From Massospora cicadina (taxonomy: Eukaryota; Entomophthoromycota; Entomophthoromycetes; Entomophthorales; Entomophthoraceae), in assembly GCA_022478985.1 (NCBI GenBank), contig JAKSZP010005266.1, positions 1-64,000 of the forward strand: a stretch of DNA of 64,000 nt, read 5' to 3'. The position numbers were made by a program, and so were the translations under genes. Positions 45,914 through 57,419 of this stretch are shown in pieces. The notes under the pieces are model-generated. The model did not search any database and was not told where the DNA came from. It saw only the letters and a list, made by a program, of their open reading frames with translations. How positions within the stretch are numbered: position 1 is the stretch's first letter; the number at the start of each line of letters is the position of its first letter.

Positions 45914-46508
45914 AAGAGTAACGTTGAGATTCTTATATGACTGGATATTAAGCCCATAAAGCTGTGGCGGATTGACTAAAATTGTCAACTATGATTTAAT
46001 AATGATGAATATTTGAGCGCCTTGAAATAAGGCGGTACTGAGACAGGAAAGGTAGTTATTCAATTGCACCCAGATAAAGTGATAATGTGATGTCAATTCA
46101 TGACAAATATCTAGTAGATCGCCTCAAACTAAGCCAGTAGTGAATTAAAGAATAAAAGACTCTGCAGGAGCCTCGCAGTTACAATGATGAACCAATGAGG
46201 GTATGGTGTTAAAGAATAGCCTAAGCGAAAGGTCTAGTATTGCTAGGAATTGAACTATAAGCAAGATGAGAATATTGGAGGAGGAAGATTGTTGTTGGTA
46301 GGAAGTAGGAAGCGGAGCAGAATGAGTCTGCTAATAAGATGTTAAGTTAATTAAAGTGGTGCGGTTGGAGCAATTTGCTTCATATTTATTAAATTCTTTA
46401 AGTTTATCTCAAGGACTGGCGATCTATATGTCATCTATCTGTTGCTCAGTGGGATCAACTCTGTGCAACTCTTATGGCGTATCCCAAACATATTTCCAAA
46501 ACATAACA
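45914..46508 (+). repeat. 5' LTR of gypsy element D (family 1)
   Basis: The start is judged by alignment with B's 3' LTR (GAGATTCTTATATGACTGG, ATATTAAGCCC). It ends ACATAACA. The 3' half is colinear with A's LTR (GTCATCTATCTGTTGCTCAG, TGTGCAACTC). The partner LTR lies outside the window. Confidence 0.8.
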
Positions 46509-46509
46509 G

Positions 46510-46526
46510 TGGTGCTCACTACAGGG
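46510..46526 (+). promoter_or_regulatory. primer-binding site of D
   Basis: TGGTGCTCACTACAGGG one base after the LTR end, identical to E's site. Confidence 0.8.
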
Positions 46527-46559
46527 AGCCCATCGATCTACCACAAAACCAAGAATAAA

Positions 46560-47220
46560 AAGTCTCCAGTCACGGCCATGTCGCATCAGGCCTGCATTGA
46601 TGGAGAAACCCCATGGCACTCTGAGCCAGCCTAATATTCAGAACTTAAACTTGCTTTAGACGCGGTGCTCAAGAAGCAGGATAAACACCTTCAGGAGTGA
46701 GAAAACATAATGAACAAGCTTGAAAACACTTTTAGTCAAATGTGGGTTCTTAGACAGCAAAACATACAGCTTGCTAATTGCCTGGATAACACTAATGAAA
46801 GACTACACTGTGCAGAGCAGAAGCTGAACAGCACCTTCCACCCTCAGCGCACTCATTGGGGATTGGATGAAAATAATGTCCTACTCAGAAAGAATTATTA
46901 TAATAAATATGAGGCTGGGTACCCAGTTGAGGAGCCTTTCACAAACACAGCAGGCAGTGTGAGCTACTCCGCCCATGATGGCAGCCTTGGAGATGATTAT
47001 GTCTTGGTGAACCAATCTCACCAGGTGATGGCTGTACTGCCCACTGAAGTGACCCACGCTAACTCTGAAGCTTTGGACAAGCCGTACGCCGCTGGCCCTA
47101 CTGAACAGAAACTTGACAAGAAACTGCATATGGGTCTCAAACAATTCCTCAGTATGCTCCAAAGGCTTGCATATATGTGCAGGAGGAGGAGGTTTATATT
47201 GATCAGTTTACATTTTACCA
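46560..47220 (+). pseudogene. gypsy D gag, 5' part
   Basis: CATGTCGCATCAGGCCTGCA... aligns with B 39215 onward. The open frame 46710-47225 (171 codons) has a heptad-like helical start MNKLENTFSQMWVLRQQNIQLANCLDNTNERLHCAEQKL, probably a coiled coil. The frame ends inside E's LTR. Confidence 0.75.
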
Positions 47221-47956
47221 TGTAGGACAATTAAAGTCTGATATTGCAATGAGATTTTTTTAAATTTTGACTTAGGTAACATCAGCCGAAAACCCTGGTC
47301 AATCTTTGTGAAACCCTGAAAATTGGGATAATACTATACCCCACTCCTCTGTCAAATTGCCTTATGGCTAGTAATAGAGCTATTAAAACCTGCAGCGATA
47401 ATTAGGAGTTGCTCCAAGGATCCTCTCCGTTCCCCTTCTAGTGTAGTTCAACCACCTAAGCCACTTTACCCCCTTTTATAGCCTTGGAGGGGGTCTCAAC
47501 AGATGTAAATATTTTCCCATCAAGTAATTGGCTTAAATATATAAACGTTGCCTCACAGATATATTGTACCTACAAGCAACCTTCCATTGGACATTCCATC
47601 TAAGCGATGTGAGTCTCAAGAGCTTTAATAGGCCTAAACCTAATACTAGCTAATATGGGCATTCCTAGCCTAATCTGAAATTTGTGCCCTAATTCACTTT
47701 GATCTTTGATAAGTTTAAATACTAAGCATCATATCTTAAGAGGGTTCGTTTCTTAACCCTCTCCACCATCAATAAAAGCTTATAAAAGCCAATCTTTTAT
47801 TATTATCAACGGTTCAATTATATTATATTTAAGTGGTCAAATTACCCCTAAAAAGTAATTACCCAAGCAGTAGAGAGAGTAACATTTCATGCAAAACATT
47901 ATTGAATTTCATGATGCAAAGCATCAGAGAGCATTAAAAATACCTGAAATCCAAAA
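47221..47956 (+). repeat. 5' LTR of E
   Basis: Starts TGTAGGACAATT, ends GAAATCCAAAA. Contains CCCCTTTTATAGCCTTGGAG (TATA region, about 47469) and GGCTTAAATATATAAA. Partner of 52914-53651. Confidence 0.9.
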
Positions 47957-47958
47957 AG

Positions 47959-47975
47959 TGGTGCTCACTACAGGG
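47959..47975 (+). promoter_or_regulatory. primer-binding site of E
   Basis: TGGTGCTCACTACAGGG, identical to D although D and E belong to different families by protease and LTR. Confidence 0.8.
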
Positions 47976-47999
47976 GGTAGTACACCACAAAACTATTCA

Positions 48000-49375
48000 T
48001 AAAAAATTGAGGGTGTTAGGAGAATAACACTCACAACCTCCCCCATGACTTCCAATTCCGGCTTAATGCTTTAGCCCAGCAGATAGCCAACGCACTATCT
48101 TGGCTTGAAACGCTTGAACAGCGCATTTGCTAAGCCTCTCATGAGGCTGCTTCTTCATCTCCAAGCCCCCTTTCAGATACAAATTTTACCCTAATGAGGG
48201 TAGCATCGCTATGTTACTCTTTGTCTATGAGGCGGTTATGGATGGGACTAAAAAATCTGAAAAATATTAGTATATCCTCCCATGCCTCAGCTGCTCCGCC
48301 CAAGAGGTGATGGTACTTTCTATGGCCACCCTTAACACTTGGGCAGAGGTAAAAACGCGCTCATTGAGGAAACAATCCATGAAGACCTTACGTAGAAAAA
48401 ACAGGTTTATGGGCATAATTCTACTTGAGGGGGAATCAGTTGCCACCTTTGTTGACAGTTTTACAAAGTAGCCCAGCCTCTCCTGCTTGCTAATATGCTA
48501 CCTATGGTTGATGCGATTGCTGCCATTCTGGCTGGATTAGCCTATTACCATTCCTTAGCCCAATATATTTTACCAGTGAAGCGTTCTCTACGGAATGGTT
48601 GGGATATAAAAGAAGAATATTAGAGGTTGCTGATCTCCATGAAGCTATGACTACCCAGGAAATCATACTGACCACTCAAGTGCTGACTATCTTTTTTCAA
48701 GCCAGTTCCCATGAGCGTCTCAAACTAGACTGCCCTCATCCATTAGAGGTTGGACAGAGGGCACCAGGAGTGATAAGGTCGGGCTCTCTCTCCTCAGTTG
48801 CACCATGAGTCAGTCCTACAAAATTAGTTGAGTTCTCATCACACCCCGCACTCTCTCTCTTAAAGGGTCCATCACTATGGTCCCACCATCTTGTCCCTCA
48901 GAGTCATTTTCCAGACCAACCACGGCCTCACCTCTGACCCAGCATCAAAAGATTTTTCTCCCCAAGTGGCCCAAAAGTTTGTGCTGATATGATGCTCCCT
49001 AAAAAAGCCAAAAGGGTAGATGAGTGCCATAAGGCCCTTCCCTATGAGGATAACAAGTCGGTTCTTCAGCCCCTCTTAGCAGCTCGTTGAGGTGCATTGA
49101 CAATACCTCTGATAATGAGTCTGAAGAGAGTAGTGAAGACATGGGCTATTATGTCCTGGGAGCCCCAGTGGAAGTGCAGATACCAGATAGGTTGAGAATA
49201 GAAAGGTTAGATATGGCTATGATACCACGACTTACCTATCTCAAACAGTTGTTTAGGTGTTCAGAGATGATTGAGACCGCAAGTGATGCTGACCAGCTTA
49301 TCAATACAGTGATCTGATCAACCAAAAAAGTTCATTCCCTCCAATCTTCTAAGAATATATACCCTGTGATGGCTT
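48000..49375 (+). pseudogene. gypsy E gag
   Basis: Placed by position between PBS and protease. Open fragments (48599-48808, 49087-49317) include ...LEVADLHEAMTTQEIILTTQVLT and DNTSDNESEESSEDMGYYVLGAP. An acidic serine-rich stretch precedes the protease. No intact knuckle found. Confidence 0.6.
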
Positions 49376-49985
49376 AACGCCTTGCCTTCTCTCTCCTTTT
49401 GAAGGAGGTTCTTGCCCTCCCCTTACTTTTACAAGCACGATAACCATTTAAGAAGTTGTCATCAATAAGGTGTGAGTTCAAGAAATCCTTGATATGGGTG
49501 CTCCAGTGAACGTAGCCTCTTTGGAGCTCATTAATAAAATTAAGTTGGTGCCTGGACTGGACTATTTGCAAGAGTTCAGAACTGCAGGGCCCAACAACAC
49601 GCGAGCTATTGGAGCCTACTCTTCTCTACCAATACGGATTGGGAAGCTCCTACTGGCTGCCCCCACTGTGGAATTAAAAACAATGCATAATACCTGCCAT
49701 TGGCACTTAATTTATGATTGAGCATGACTGAATTATAAATATGAAGCAGGGATTTTTCTCCCTTCTAAATTATGAAGTTCCTTTAGTCTTTACAAATGAT
49801 GAGCTTAAGAATAAAGAATACACATGCGTCATTGAGTATCATTCCTCCACCCTCACTCTTAAGTATACCATATTGGGAAGGAATAAAAAAAAGCTGCCTG
49901 AATCCATGGATGTTTCAGAGGGCCTTCCATTGTATGCGTCAGAGGAGGTAGAATCAAGGCGGGTGAACAAAAGGTATTAGACACC
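49376..49985 (+). pseudogene. gypsy E protease
   Basis: EILDMGAPVNVASLELINKIKLVPGLDYL with DTG changed to DMG (about 49490-49500), then TRAIGAYSSLPIRIGKLLLAAPTVEL. A second frame, 49741-49980 (NYEVPLVFTNDELKNKEYTCVIEYH...), continues the linker. Inactive by the lost Thr. Confidence 0.75.
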
Positions 49986-50439
49986 AAGTTTACTATGCAA
50001 ATCCCCCACAACTGCCTAATTCACTAAACAAATATTTTTGAAATAATTCTTTTGGCTCCTTGGTGTTACCGGGTACCCTGAGCCTGACTATCAGCGACCC
50101 ATCATTCTTCTGTAAGGGAATCTTACTAACAAAGATATGGTTATAAAGAAGCATCAGGATGTTAGAAAAGCCCTGCTGACTTCAATTAAGGACATACAAC
50201 AAGTCCATTATATTGGGTTATGTTAGATCTGGGACTACCTAAGAATGAATTGATAGGCGCTTTGCCCCAGGTTTTAATTCTAAGGCTTTACCCTCTATAG
50301 AGCTTAAAAAAGTTTATTCTCTCCTGGAGTACTATAGTGCATCTTCTATCAATCTTTTACTGACTATGGACATATCAAGGTTTAAACTCATACCATTGAC
50401 GTTGGTGGTGCTCAGCCTATTTAATCCAAGCCTTATCAG

Positions 50440-51205
50440 AAATCTAAGGTGAGGAGCTCCAAATGAGGATAGGGTTGAAACAGTTGCTGGATGCAGGGCT
50501 GATGGTGCCATCTCAAAACAGTTGCTTGTCTCCTCTTCTACTGATAAGCAAGAAAAACTGAGGTCATTGGGTAGTTATTGACTACTGCAAATTGTTCATT
50601 CTCATAAAGAAGGAAAACTATCCTATCCCTCGCATTGACAACGCCCTAGCCCAATTCTCCAGCTCTAACTACTTTTCCGCCATGGACTTTGCTAGCGGCT
50701 ATTGGAAAATGGAACTTTCTCCCCAAGATCATGAGAAATGCGCTCTTATTTTCAGTGAGGGTCTATTCCAACCTACCTAACTACTACAAGAATTGTGCAA
50801 CGCACCTGCCACTTTCCAGCAAGAAATGGATCATATCTTGCAGGACCTTAAATTAAGCTGCATCTTCGTCTATCTTGATGATATAATGGTGTTTTACAAG
50901 ACCTTTAGGTATTATTTTACCCACTTGGAAGACTTGTTACAATGCATGTGGTCTTAGAACATTAAAATAAAGCTATCAAAATGCACGTTCTTCCAGAAAA
51001 GCTGAATTTCATTGGACACGCCACCTCTCAAGATGGGATTCAACCTTTACAAGATAAGGTCGCAGCTATATTCAAGATGCCAGAGCCTAAAACCCTTTGC
51101 AACATCCAGGTATTCTTGAGCATGATGAGATATTTTCATCAGTTCATCCCCAAATTCGCCCAGCTCAATGAGCCCCTCATCCGCCTCTTGGCTAAAAACT
51201 CCCTT
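50440..51205 (+). pseudogene. gypsy E reverse transcriptase
   Basis: LKQLLDAGLMVPSQNSCLSPLLLISKK, ENYPIPRIDNALAQFSSSNYFSAMDFASGYWKMELSPQDHEKCALIFSEGLFQ (50592-50780), ELCNAPATFQQEMDHIL, then YLDD at 50871-50882, intact. Thumb: KIKLSKCTFFQ-like and VQVFLSMMRYFHQFIPKFAQ (51108-51165). Stops at 50780 and after YLDD. Confidence 0.85.
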
Positions 51206-51665
51206 TCATTGGGGTGCAGAACAAAAAGCTGCAAATTGAGACCTTTAAGACCTTATTGCAAAAAAGGCCAATCTTTCGCCACCCTGACTATGGCAAGCCC
51301 TTTATTCTTTTCACAGATGCCACTGATTACGCCGTTGGAGCTATCTTGGATCAGCTGGACGATCATGGGGTCGATCATCCTGTTTCCTACTACAGCAAGA
51401 TTTTCTTAAAAGATGAATTCAACTACGGCATCACAAGGAAGGAGTGCATTGCTTTCCTGCTCGTTGTGAAGCACAACCGCCCCTTCTTATATGGGACCTC
51501 CTTCAAAGTGGTTACTAACCACGCATCCTTAAAGTTGTTGCAGAATATGAAGGACCCCACGGGACGGTTAGCTCTCTGGATTTAAAAGCTACAGCATTAT
51601 GACATGAAAATTGAGCATTGGGTAGTAAATAGACATATGTATGTTGATGGGTTGACGTAGACGCC
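51206..51665 (+). pseudogene. gypsy E RNase H
   Basis: Frame 51214-51585: IFRHPDYGKPFILFTDATDYAVGAILDQLDDHGVDHPVSYYSKIF, FNYGITRKECIAFLLVVKHNRPFLYGTSFKVVTNHASLKLLQNMKDPTGRLALW. The first acidic residues are intact; the third (TDHASL) is Asn. Ends with degenerate DGLT. Confidence 0.85.
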
Positions 51666-51699
51666 TGCACTTCATTTAGATAATAATGATGACTAGAGG

Positions 51700-52905
51700 T
51701 TACATAACCTCCTGATAACTCCTAATGCATGGGGGGATGAGTATAATCATGTACAAAAGATGCAAGCTCGCCACTCCCGCATTACCAAGGTAGAAAGTTG
51801 GAAGATATACAAGAAAGTATGGGCAAACTGGTTGCCCTATCTCCGGCCATCAGAGCGAGTACCTGTCATTTTGGAGTCCCATTTTATTTTAGGGCATAGT
51901 GGGGTATGTAATACATATGAGTGAATTAAAGTGATTTTACTGAAAGTGTTTCAGGGAGACCATAACGGAGGTCCTGGACGCTAGTCTGACATGAAAAAAG
52001 CAATCTAGTTAGAAGAACCAGTATCTGTACCAACCCACTACACCTCACAATTCTTCCACAACATAAGTTTATAAGTGGTTGGACATCTACCCCAAGATAC
52101 TGGGGGAAATTGATATATCTTGGTCGGAATTGATCATTTCACCAAGTGGGTTGAAGTTGTGGCTCTCCCCGCTCAAACGGTCAAGGCCACGGCCACTTTC
52201 CTACATCAGAAAAATTATAGCTCAACGTGGTTACCCTAGGTTCTTTTCTGTGATAATGGAAAAAACTTCACCTACAGAGTGGTGAAGATCCTCGCTACTT
52301 CAATGGGCACGCAACAGCTCTTTTTGGCCCCCTTATAAACCCTCAACCAATGGTACTGTAGAGAAAGCAAATGGGACCCTGGTTTTTATATTATGTAAAT
52401 GGGCACTTCAGACCCCCTCACTGAGATCATTACTTACCAAGTTTGCTCAAGACCTACCATATCAGCTACCATAGAATCCTTAAGATGTCTCCTTTCCATG
52501 TGTTTTATGGATGGGAACCTGGAACGCCAGAATTATTAGCCAAAGGCATTTTCACTGATAGGACTGACTCTAAGAAAGCCATGAAGAAGTTGGCCCAGCA
52601 CATCATTCAGTTACAGTCAGAGGCTATGACTAATTTGGCCAAAACTGTCTCAAAAGAGGGTCAAGACGCTAACGAGCTCTTGCCCCCTCTTCCTTCCTTC
52701 CTTCCTTCCAAGTATCTGACTTTGTGCTTTATTACCACAATTGTATATATCTCTAGAAGGGAGAAACTTAGGTCTATCTGGGAAGGACCTTTTGTAGTCA
52801 TTTACAAGCGAGAAGATGAGTACTCCATCAAATACCTTGCTACTGGAGCCATAGTTAACTGAGTCCATGGCGGTTCTTGCAGCCTTATTCTCTCCTAACA
52901 CTCTT
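51700..52905 (+). pseudogene. gypsy E integrase
   Basis: Core fragments around 52079-52285 (VDISWSELIISPSG, RPRPLSYIRKIIAQRGYPRFF) and CDNGKNFTYR in the neighbouring frame, GTVEKANGTLVF near 52355, then 52443-52862 (ISYHRILKMSPFHVFYGWEPGTPELLAKGIF, HIIQLQSEAMTNLAKTVSKEGQDANEL, LRSIWEGPFVVIYKREDEYSIKYLATGAIV). Includes a CTTCC microsatellite (52688-52711). Matches F almost phrase by phrase. Confidence 0.8.
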
Positions 52906-52913
52906 GAAGGGGA
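52895..52913 (+). promoter_or_regulatory. polypurine tract of E
   Basis: CTTGAAGGGGATGA directly before TGTTGGACAATT. F has TTCTTGAAGGG at the same place. Confidence 0.65.
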
Positions 52914-53651
52914 TGATGTTGGACAATTACAAGTCTGATATTGTAATAAGGTTGTTTCATGTTTTGATTTAGTTAACATCACTAAAATACCCTGGTCAAT
53001 TCTAGGTGGAACCCTGCAAATTGGGGAATTACTAATGCCCCCACTCCTCAGCTGAATTGCCCTATAGTTAGAATCAAAGTTACAAAAAACTGCAACAAAT
53101 TAGGGTGAATGGTTCTAAGGGTCCTCTCCAATCCCATTTTAATATAGTTCAATCAACTAAGCCATGAACACCCCTTTTATAGCCTTAGAGGGGGTCTCAA
53201 CAGATGTAAATACGTTACCATCAAGTAATTGGCTTAAATATATAAAAAGGTTGCCTCACGGAAATATTCTACCACAACAGACCTTCCATTAGCCATTCCA
53301 TCTAATAGATGTGAGTCTCATAGAGCCATAATAGACTGAAGCCTAATATTACCTAGTATGGCTATTCATATGTAATCCAAAATTTGTGCCCCATTTCACT
53401 TTGTGCCTCAATAAGTTTAAATACTAAGTATCAATAACTTAAGAGGGTTCGCTTCTTAACACCCTCGTCATTACTAATATAAGCTTATATGATTAATTTT
53501 TTATTGAAATCAACGTTTCAATTTTTAAGTGGTCAAATAATCCCCTAAAAATAATTTCAAGTAGTAGAGAGAGTAGCATCTCCTGCAAAACATTGTTGAA
53601 TTTCAGGGTGCAAAACATCAGAGAGCATCAAAAATACCCTGAAATCCAACA
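52914..53651 (+). repeat. 3' LTR of E
   Basis: Starts TGTTGGACAATTACAAG, ends GAAATCCAACA. Contains CCCCTTTTATAGCCTTAGAG (about 53180) and GGCTTAAATATATAAAAAGG. Confidence 0.9.
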
Positions 53652-54416
53652 GACCATGATGGGAACATCCATAGGTTGTTTAAACAATTTGAGTTCATGA
53701 TGAAGAGGTCTCAGATCCGTGCAAGGCTAAATAGCTTATATCCGCCTTGGATGTTGGAAGCGCCTACCATGTCACTTGCTATCTTCAAGCTGTTCTGTTA
53801 CATATCAAGAAGTGAAGGATACTGTGCTGTGGCTGTTTTGAGGTACCACAAAGAAGTCACAGAGGAAGGCTGAGTTCTTGACCATTGGGTTAAAGCATAA
53901 TGAGACCCTTGATGAATTTTTTGAATGATTTATGGTGGAAGGCTACAAGTTAATTAAATAGTGATTGTATTTGTATCCAATGTGGGCATTGCAATGACCT
54001 CCACGGTGAAGCCATACTGCGAACTTTACAATGTCATGGCACCAGTTGTTGAGGATGATGTACCTGTGCTTAAGATTGTCAATTTTTGCACCTTCTATCT
54101 GCTACTTTTACTCCACTCAATACAGATTGGAAACATACTGCAGCTGTTGCCAGACCTCCTTATTTAAGAAAATTCTCCCACCCTGTTTAAATTCCGCTTA
54201 GTAACCCCTGGCCTTATTATAATTACACGCCTTGCCCTTAGCTTAGTTACCCTAGCATTTTAACTCCTGGTCCAGACCTACTTATGATAATTGCCAGCAG
54301 CCCAACTTTTGACCTGGCCTGTTTACACCAACTGTCTGCAATCAACCTATCAGCCTGGCCCTGGTTATGCCAAGTGCCAACAGTTGAACTATCAGCCTGA
54401 GTCATCTAATTATAAC
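53652..54416 (+). pseudogene. gypsy D gag, middle part
   Basis: Resumes with GATGGGAACATCCATAGGTTG. The frame at 53961-54167 (TSTVKPYCELYNVMAPVVEDDVPVLKIVNF) matches B 39716. It then stops at G's LTR. Confidence 0.8.
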
Positions 54417-54976
54417 TGTTGGGATTCCTACCTAAGTTAGAGATTAGATGAGGTAGATGATGGGAATCAAACCTGAGACATTAAAGTAGCTGAAACCATT
54501 ATCAGGGATAATCCCTGAAGAATTTCTAGCCCTCTTGACATTGGGGACAATCCCCAACTAATTCAGTCAAATATTAAAAGCCCACAACCTCCTAATCTCA
54601 GGTCAAACCTGAGCTATGCGGCGAGCAAATCCTTTGCCATTTTACTAGTTCTGCTATAGAATCTGTAATTTATAATAATTATAGATTTTAGCTTGGACTG
54701 CTTGGAAATGGACTGGGTAAACTCCCTGATCTCCATTATAATTTTGATTCTAAGCAAATAAAGATCTCTCATTTTTTATCTTTAAGTTAAATTGGACTTC
54801 CCCAATTTATTTTAGGAAGAAATATTAGTAGGATCTTATGCCTCCAGGGATGTTAACCTGATGAAAAGTCTTTCTGAGCAATGAAAGTAATTACATAAAA
54901 TCCAGAACCCAAGAACCTCGAGTTTACTGGTCACTAAATTAAAAAGGGACAAGTGGTCTAAACCCTTGGTCCTGAC
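54417..54976 (+). repeat. 5' LTR of G
   Basis: Starts TGTTGGGATTCCTACC, ends CCTGACA. Shares TTGGGGACAATCCCCAAC, AACCTCCTAATCTCAGG, GCCTCCAGGGA-GTTAACCTGA with 60091-60656. Confidence 0.9.
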
Positions 54977-54981
54977 AAAAC

Positions 54982-54998
54982 TGGTGTTCCCTGCCAGG
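54982..54998 (+). promoter_or_regulatory. primer-binding site of G
   Basis: TGGTGTTCCCTGCCAGG, five bases after the LTR. It predicts a primer tRNA with acceptor strand GTTCCCT, different from families 1 and 2. Confidence 0.7.
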
Positions 54999-54999
54999 T

Positions 55000-56440
55000 T
55001 TACCCTAAGTTCACGGTGCAACTATTATACAATGAAAATAACGATTTGTCATTATATTCTTCTCTGGATCAAAAGCGCCTTGACTTTATAACAAAATTAC
55101 CTGCTGTATAACGTGGGATGGACCAACAAATTCCCACCGTAGAGCAATGTCAATTTCAGCTTCACAATGCAACTACCAATCTAAAAAATAAATTTAGCAG
55201 TTACCCCAATCATTGCAACCAAATTGGCTCTTTGTGCCACCCATGAGCTGTTATAATCAATAATTGATGATATCAACGACTACATGTCATATGGATGCTC
55301 TCCACTCTCACGTATCTCTCAGTAATATCAGTTCCTCTTTAGGGTGAAACTGCACCCCCGGTGTCCATTCATGTCATTCAGCCATTAACCCCCAATGACT
55401 AGTTCAAAACGTCATTCAAAAAGAAGTACATCCTAGGCGAAGGGAGCATCTTCTCTTTACCATTTTGTTATGAAAGTGCTATGGAGGAAGCTACTAATAC
55501 CCAACGTTCAGACACTTAACCAACTGTCTTTGTTGCGTATCTCAAGAGGTTGTGTCCCCTATCTAATGCATTGCCAGACTTGGGATGATGCCAAGGTTGT
55601 TTTTTTTGAATTTTGGAGTGACTTAACTTTATCTAACCAAAAGCAATTTTTTATGGGCATAAGCCTTAATTGGGGAGAAACTGTCACAGAGTTTGCTCAC
55701 CATTTTTAGCTTGAGGCTTAAACGTTTGTTGCTGGAAAACGTCTTACTTTTGATGACGTTATTAATGCTTCACGTTCGGCATTTAAATATATGCCTATTA
55801 TTTTTCACTTTATCTTAAAGCGGTGAAGTCTAATTGGATGTCTTTTATTTATATCAAAGAAGCCATTTTGGAGAATCCATCCAATATAATCAAATCAACT
55901 GGGCCCCCTCGCTTTAACAATACAAAGCCTTGGCCCCAAGTGTTAGTGGTTACACCTTCCAAATCGCCCACTCCTGAATTATCCTGCACTTTTTTCAAGA
56001 GAAACAACCATACAGTAGACACTTGCGCATCTTTCTATATAGGTCGGCAAAAAAACCAGTCAGTGTAGGGCAGGAGGCTCCCTATTCTTGCGACAATCAA
56101 AAGGCTCAAGACCCTTGTATTATCTCTAATCCTAAACACAGCACCTTGGGATGCTTTGTGTTAGCGGCGCCTGCAAAAGTTGACGTACCCCTTTCTATCT
56201 AAGGGAATAAAGATGTTTAGCTTTCCTATTTTATGCTGGTTAATTACCCAATCAACTCTTGGAGGTCAAGTCCTCAATGGAAAGCCAAGAGCTGGCAGAC
56301 AAAACCTTTAAAAGCATCAGGTATCCCCAAGCCTGGCCGCCTAAAAATTCTCCGCTTGCTTCATAAAAATCCCCATAAAAGTTTACTAGCTGTTAATTCT
56401 CCTTTAGGCTCTTCAGTGGTTTGATTAGAGGTAATTTTTA
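55000..56440 (+). pseudogene. gypsy G gag
   Basis: Frame 55470-55709 gives LSLLRISRGCVPYLMHCQTWDDAKVVFFEFWSDLTLSNQKQFFMGISLNWGETVTEFAHHF, a capsid C-terminal-like helix set. In 55823-56068 a knuckle reads C-TF-F-KRNN-H-TVDT-C (second Cys is Phe). Several stops. Confidence 0.7.
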
Positions 56441-57060
56441 TAAGACTAAAGCCTTGTCAATAAGTGATACTGGCTCGCCAGTTTATGTTATATTCTCTTA
56501 GTTTATACAAAAATTAAAAAGGCTCCAGACTTGATTCATGACGCTGAATATAGGACGGCTGGTAGTCGGATGACTAAAGCAATTGGGGTATATTATTCCT
56601 TACCTCTCTGATCTGGAAAGTTGTAATTAATGCTCCTGCTATTGAGTTTATAAAAATGATAATTATGATTGGCTTATTGGAGTCCAACTGATAGGGGAGT
56701 TCAATTGCAACATCAACCATAAAGAAAAGTACATTTCACTAATAGGTTAATGGATCCCATTAGTATTTAAACTCCCAGCCAAGAGTAAAGGAGCCCCTAA
56801 AAACAAACCCGCCTCCTGGAATATCCACCCTCCATTTGTAAAGTCGATTATCAAGTTTTTTTGAGAAAAACTAAGTTTCTCAATGAGGCTGTGGATGCAA
56901 ATGATGGGAGCACATTAATATACCCCCATCCTATTACAATACACTCTGGCTCACAAGTGATTGTGGATATGGGGATCATGATTTTTCAACCACCTAATCA
57001 AATTTTGGGGCTAAGTGGACACCCAAGCCCTACAATTAAAGAAGCATAGACCTGCCAGAG
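56441..57060 (+). pseudogene. gypsy G protease and linker
   Basis: LSISDTGSPVYVIFS near 56460-56505 has the DTG site, then KLKRLQT-like continuation. Frame 56861-57049 (HPITIHSGSQVIVDMGIMIFQPPNQILGLSGH) parallels B's SGHQVIISTELEVEVPAGLYGEVIGP, the linker. Confidence 0.7.
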
Positions 57061-57167
57061 ATTTTAGATCCTGCCCATGTATAATCTATCTCTATTTTAT
57101 TAAGAATTTTAATGAATCAAACCCTCTAAGTTTCTCAGCATGTCCCTATCAATTACATAAAACTATA

Positions 57168-57325
57168 TCACATTGAGAAAGGGTGGTTAGCCGAGTGGGT
57201 AAAACTGCTTCCACCCCTAGTGCAGGTTTTGAGTTCGAAACCTGTACTGGCTAGATAACATTCTCAGTGGTATATTTGTCCCAAGGTCGACCCACCTCAA
57301 ATAATTTTTTATGTCACATTGAGAA
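57168..57325 (+). mobile_element. SINE family 1, copy 3, with 12-bp duplication
   Basis: Body 57180-57313 between tcacattgagaa repeats (57168-57179, 57314-57325). Head: GGTGGTTAGCCGAGTGGGTA (A box) and GAGTTCGAAACC (B box, about 57230). Tail: AAGGTCGACCCACCTCAAAT plus T-rich AATTTTTTATG. The best-preserved copy, on the plus strand. Confidence 0.85.
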
Positions 57326-57419
57326 TATTGCCGTTGTGAGATGTTTTGGCTTTTTACAAGATTTGGGATTCAATAACTTAACCACTATAACTCTAGTTAA
57401 AAGTAGAAATTGGAAATAA

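Larger units (their letters stand above)
47221..53651 (+). mobile_element. gypsy element E (family 2), nested in D gag
   Basis: LTRs 47221-47956 and 52914-53651. Flanks tacca (47216-47220) and gacca (53652-53656) are a 5-bp duplication with one change. D's gag resumes at 53656 exactly where B continues at 39379. E is the same family as F (shared protease and integrase wording, same primer site). Confidence 0.9.
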
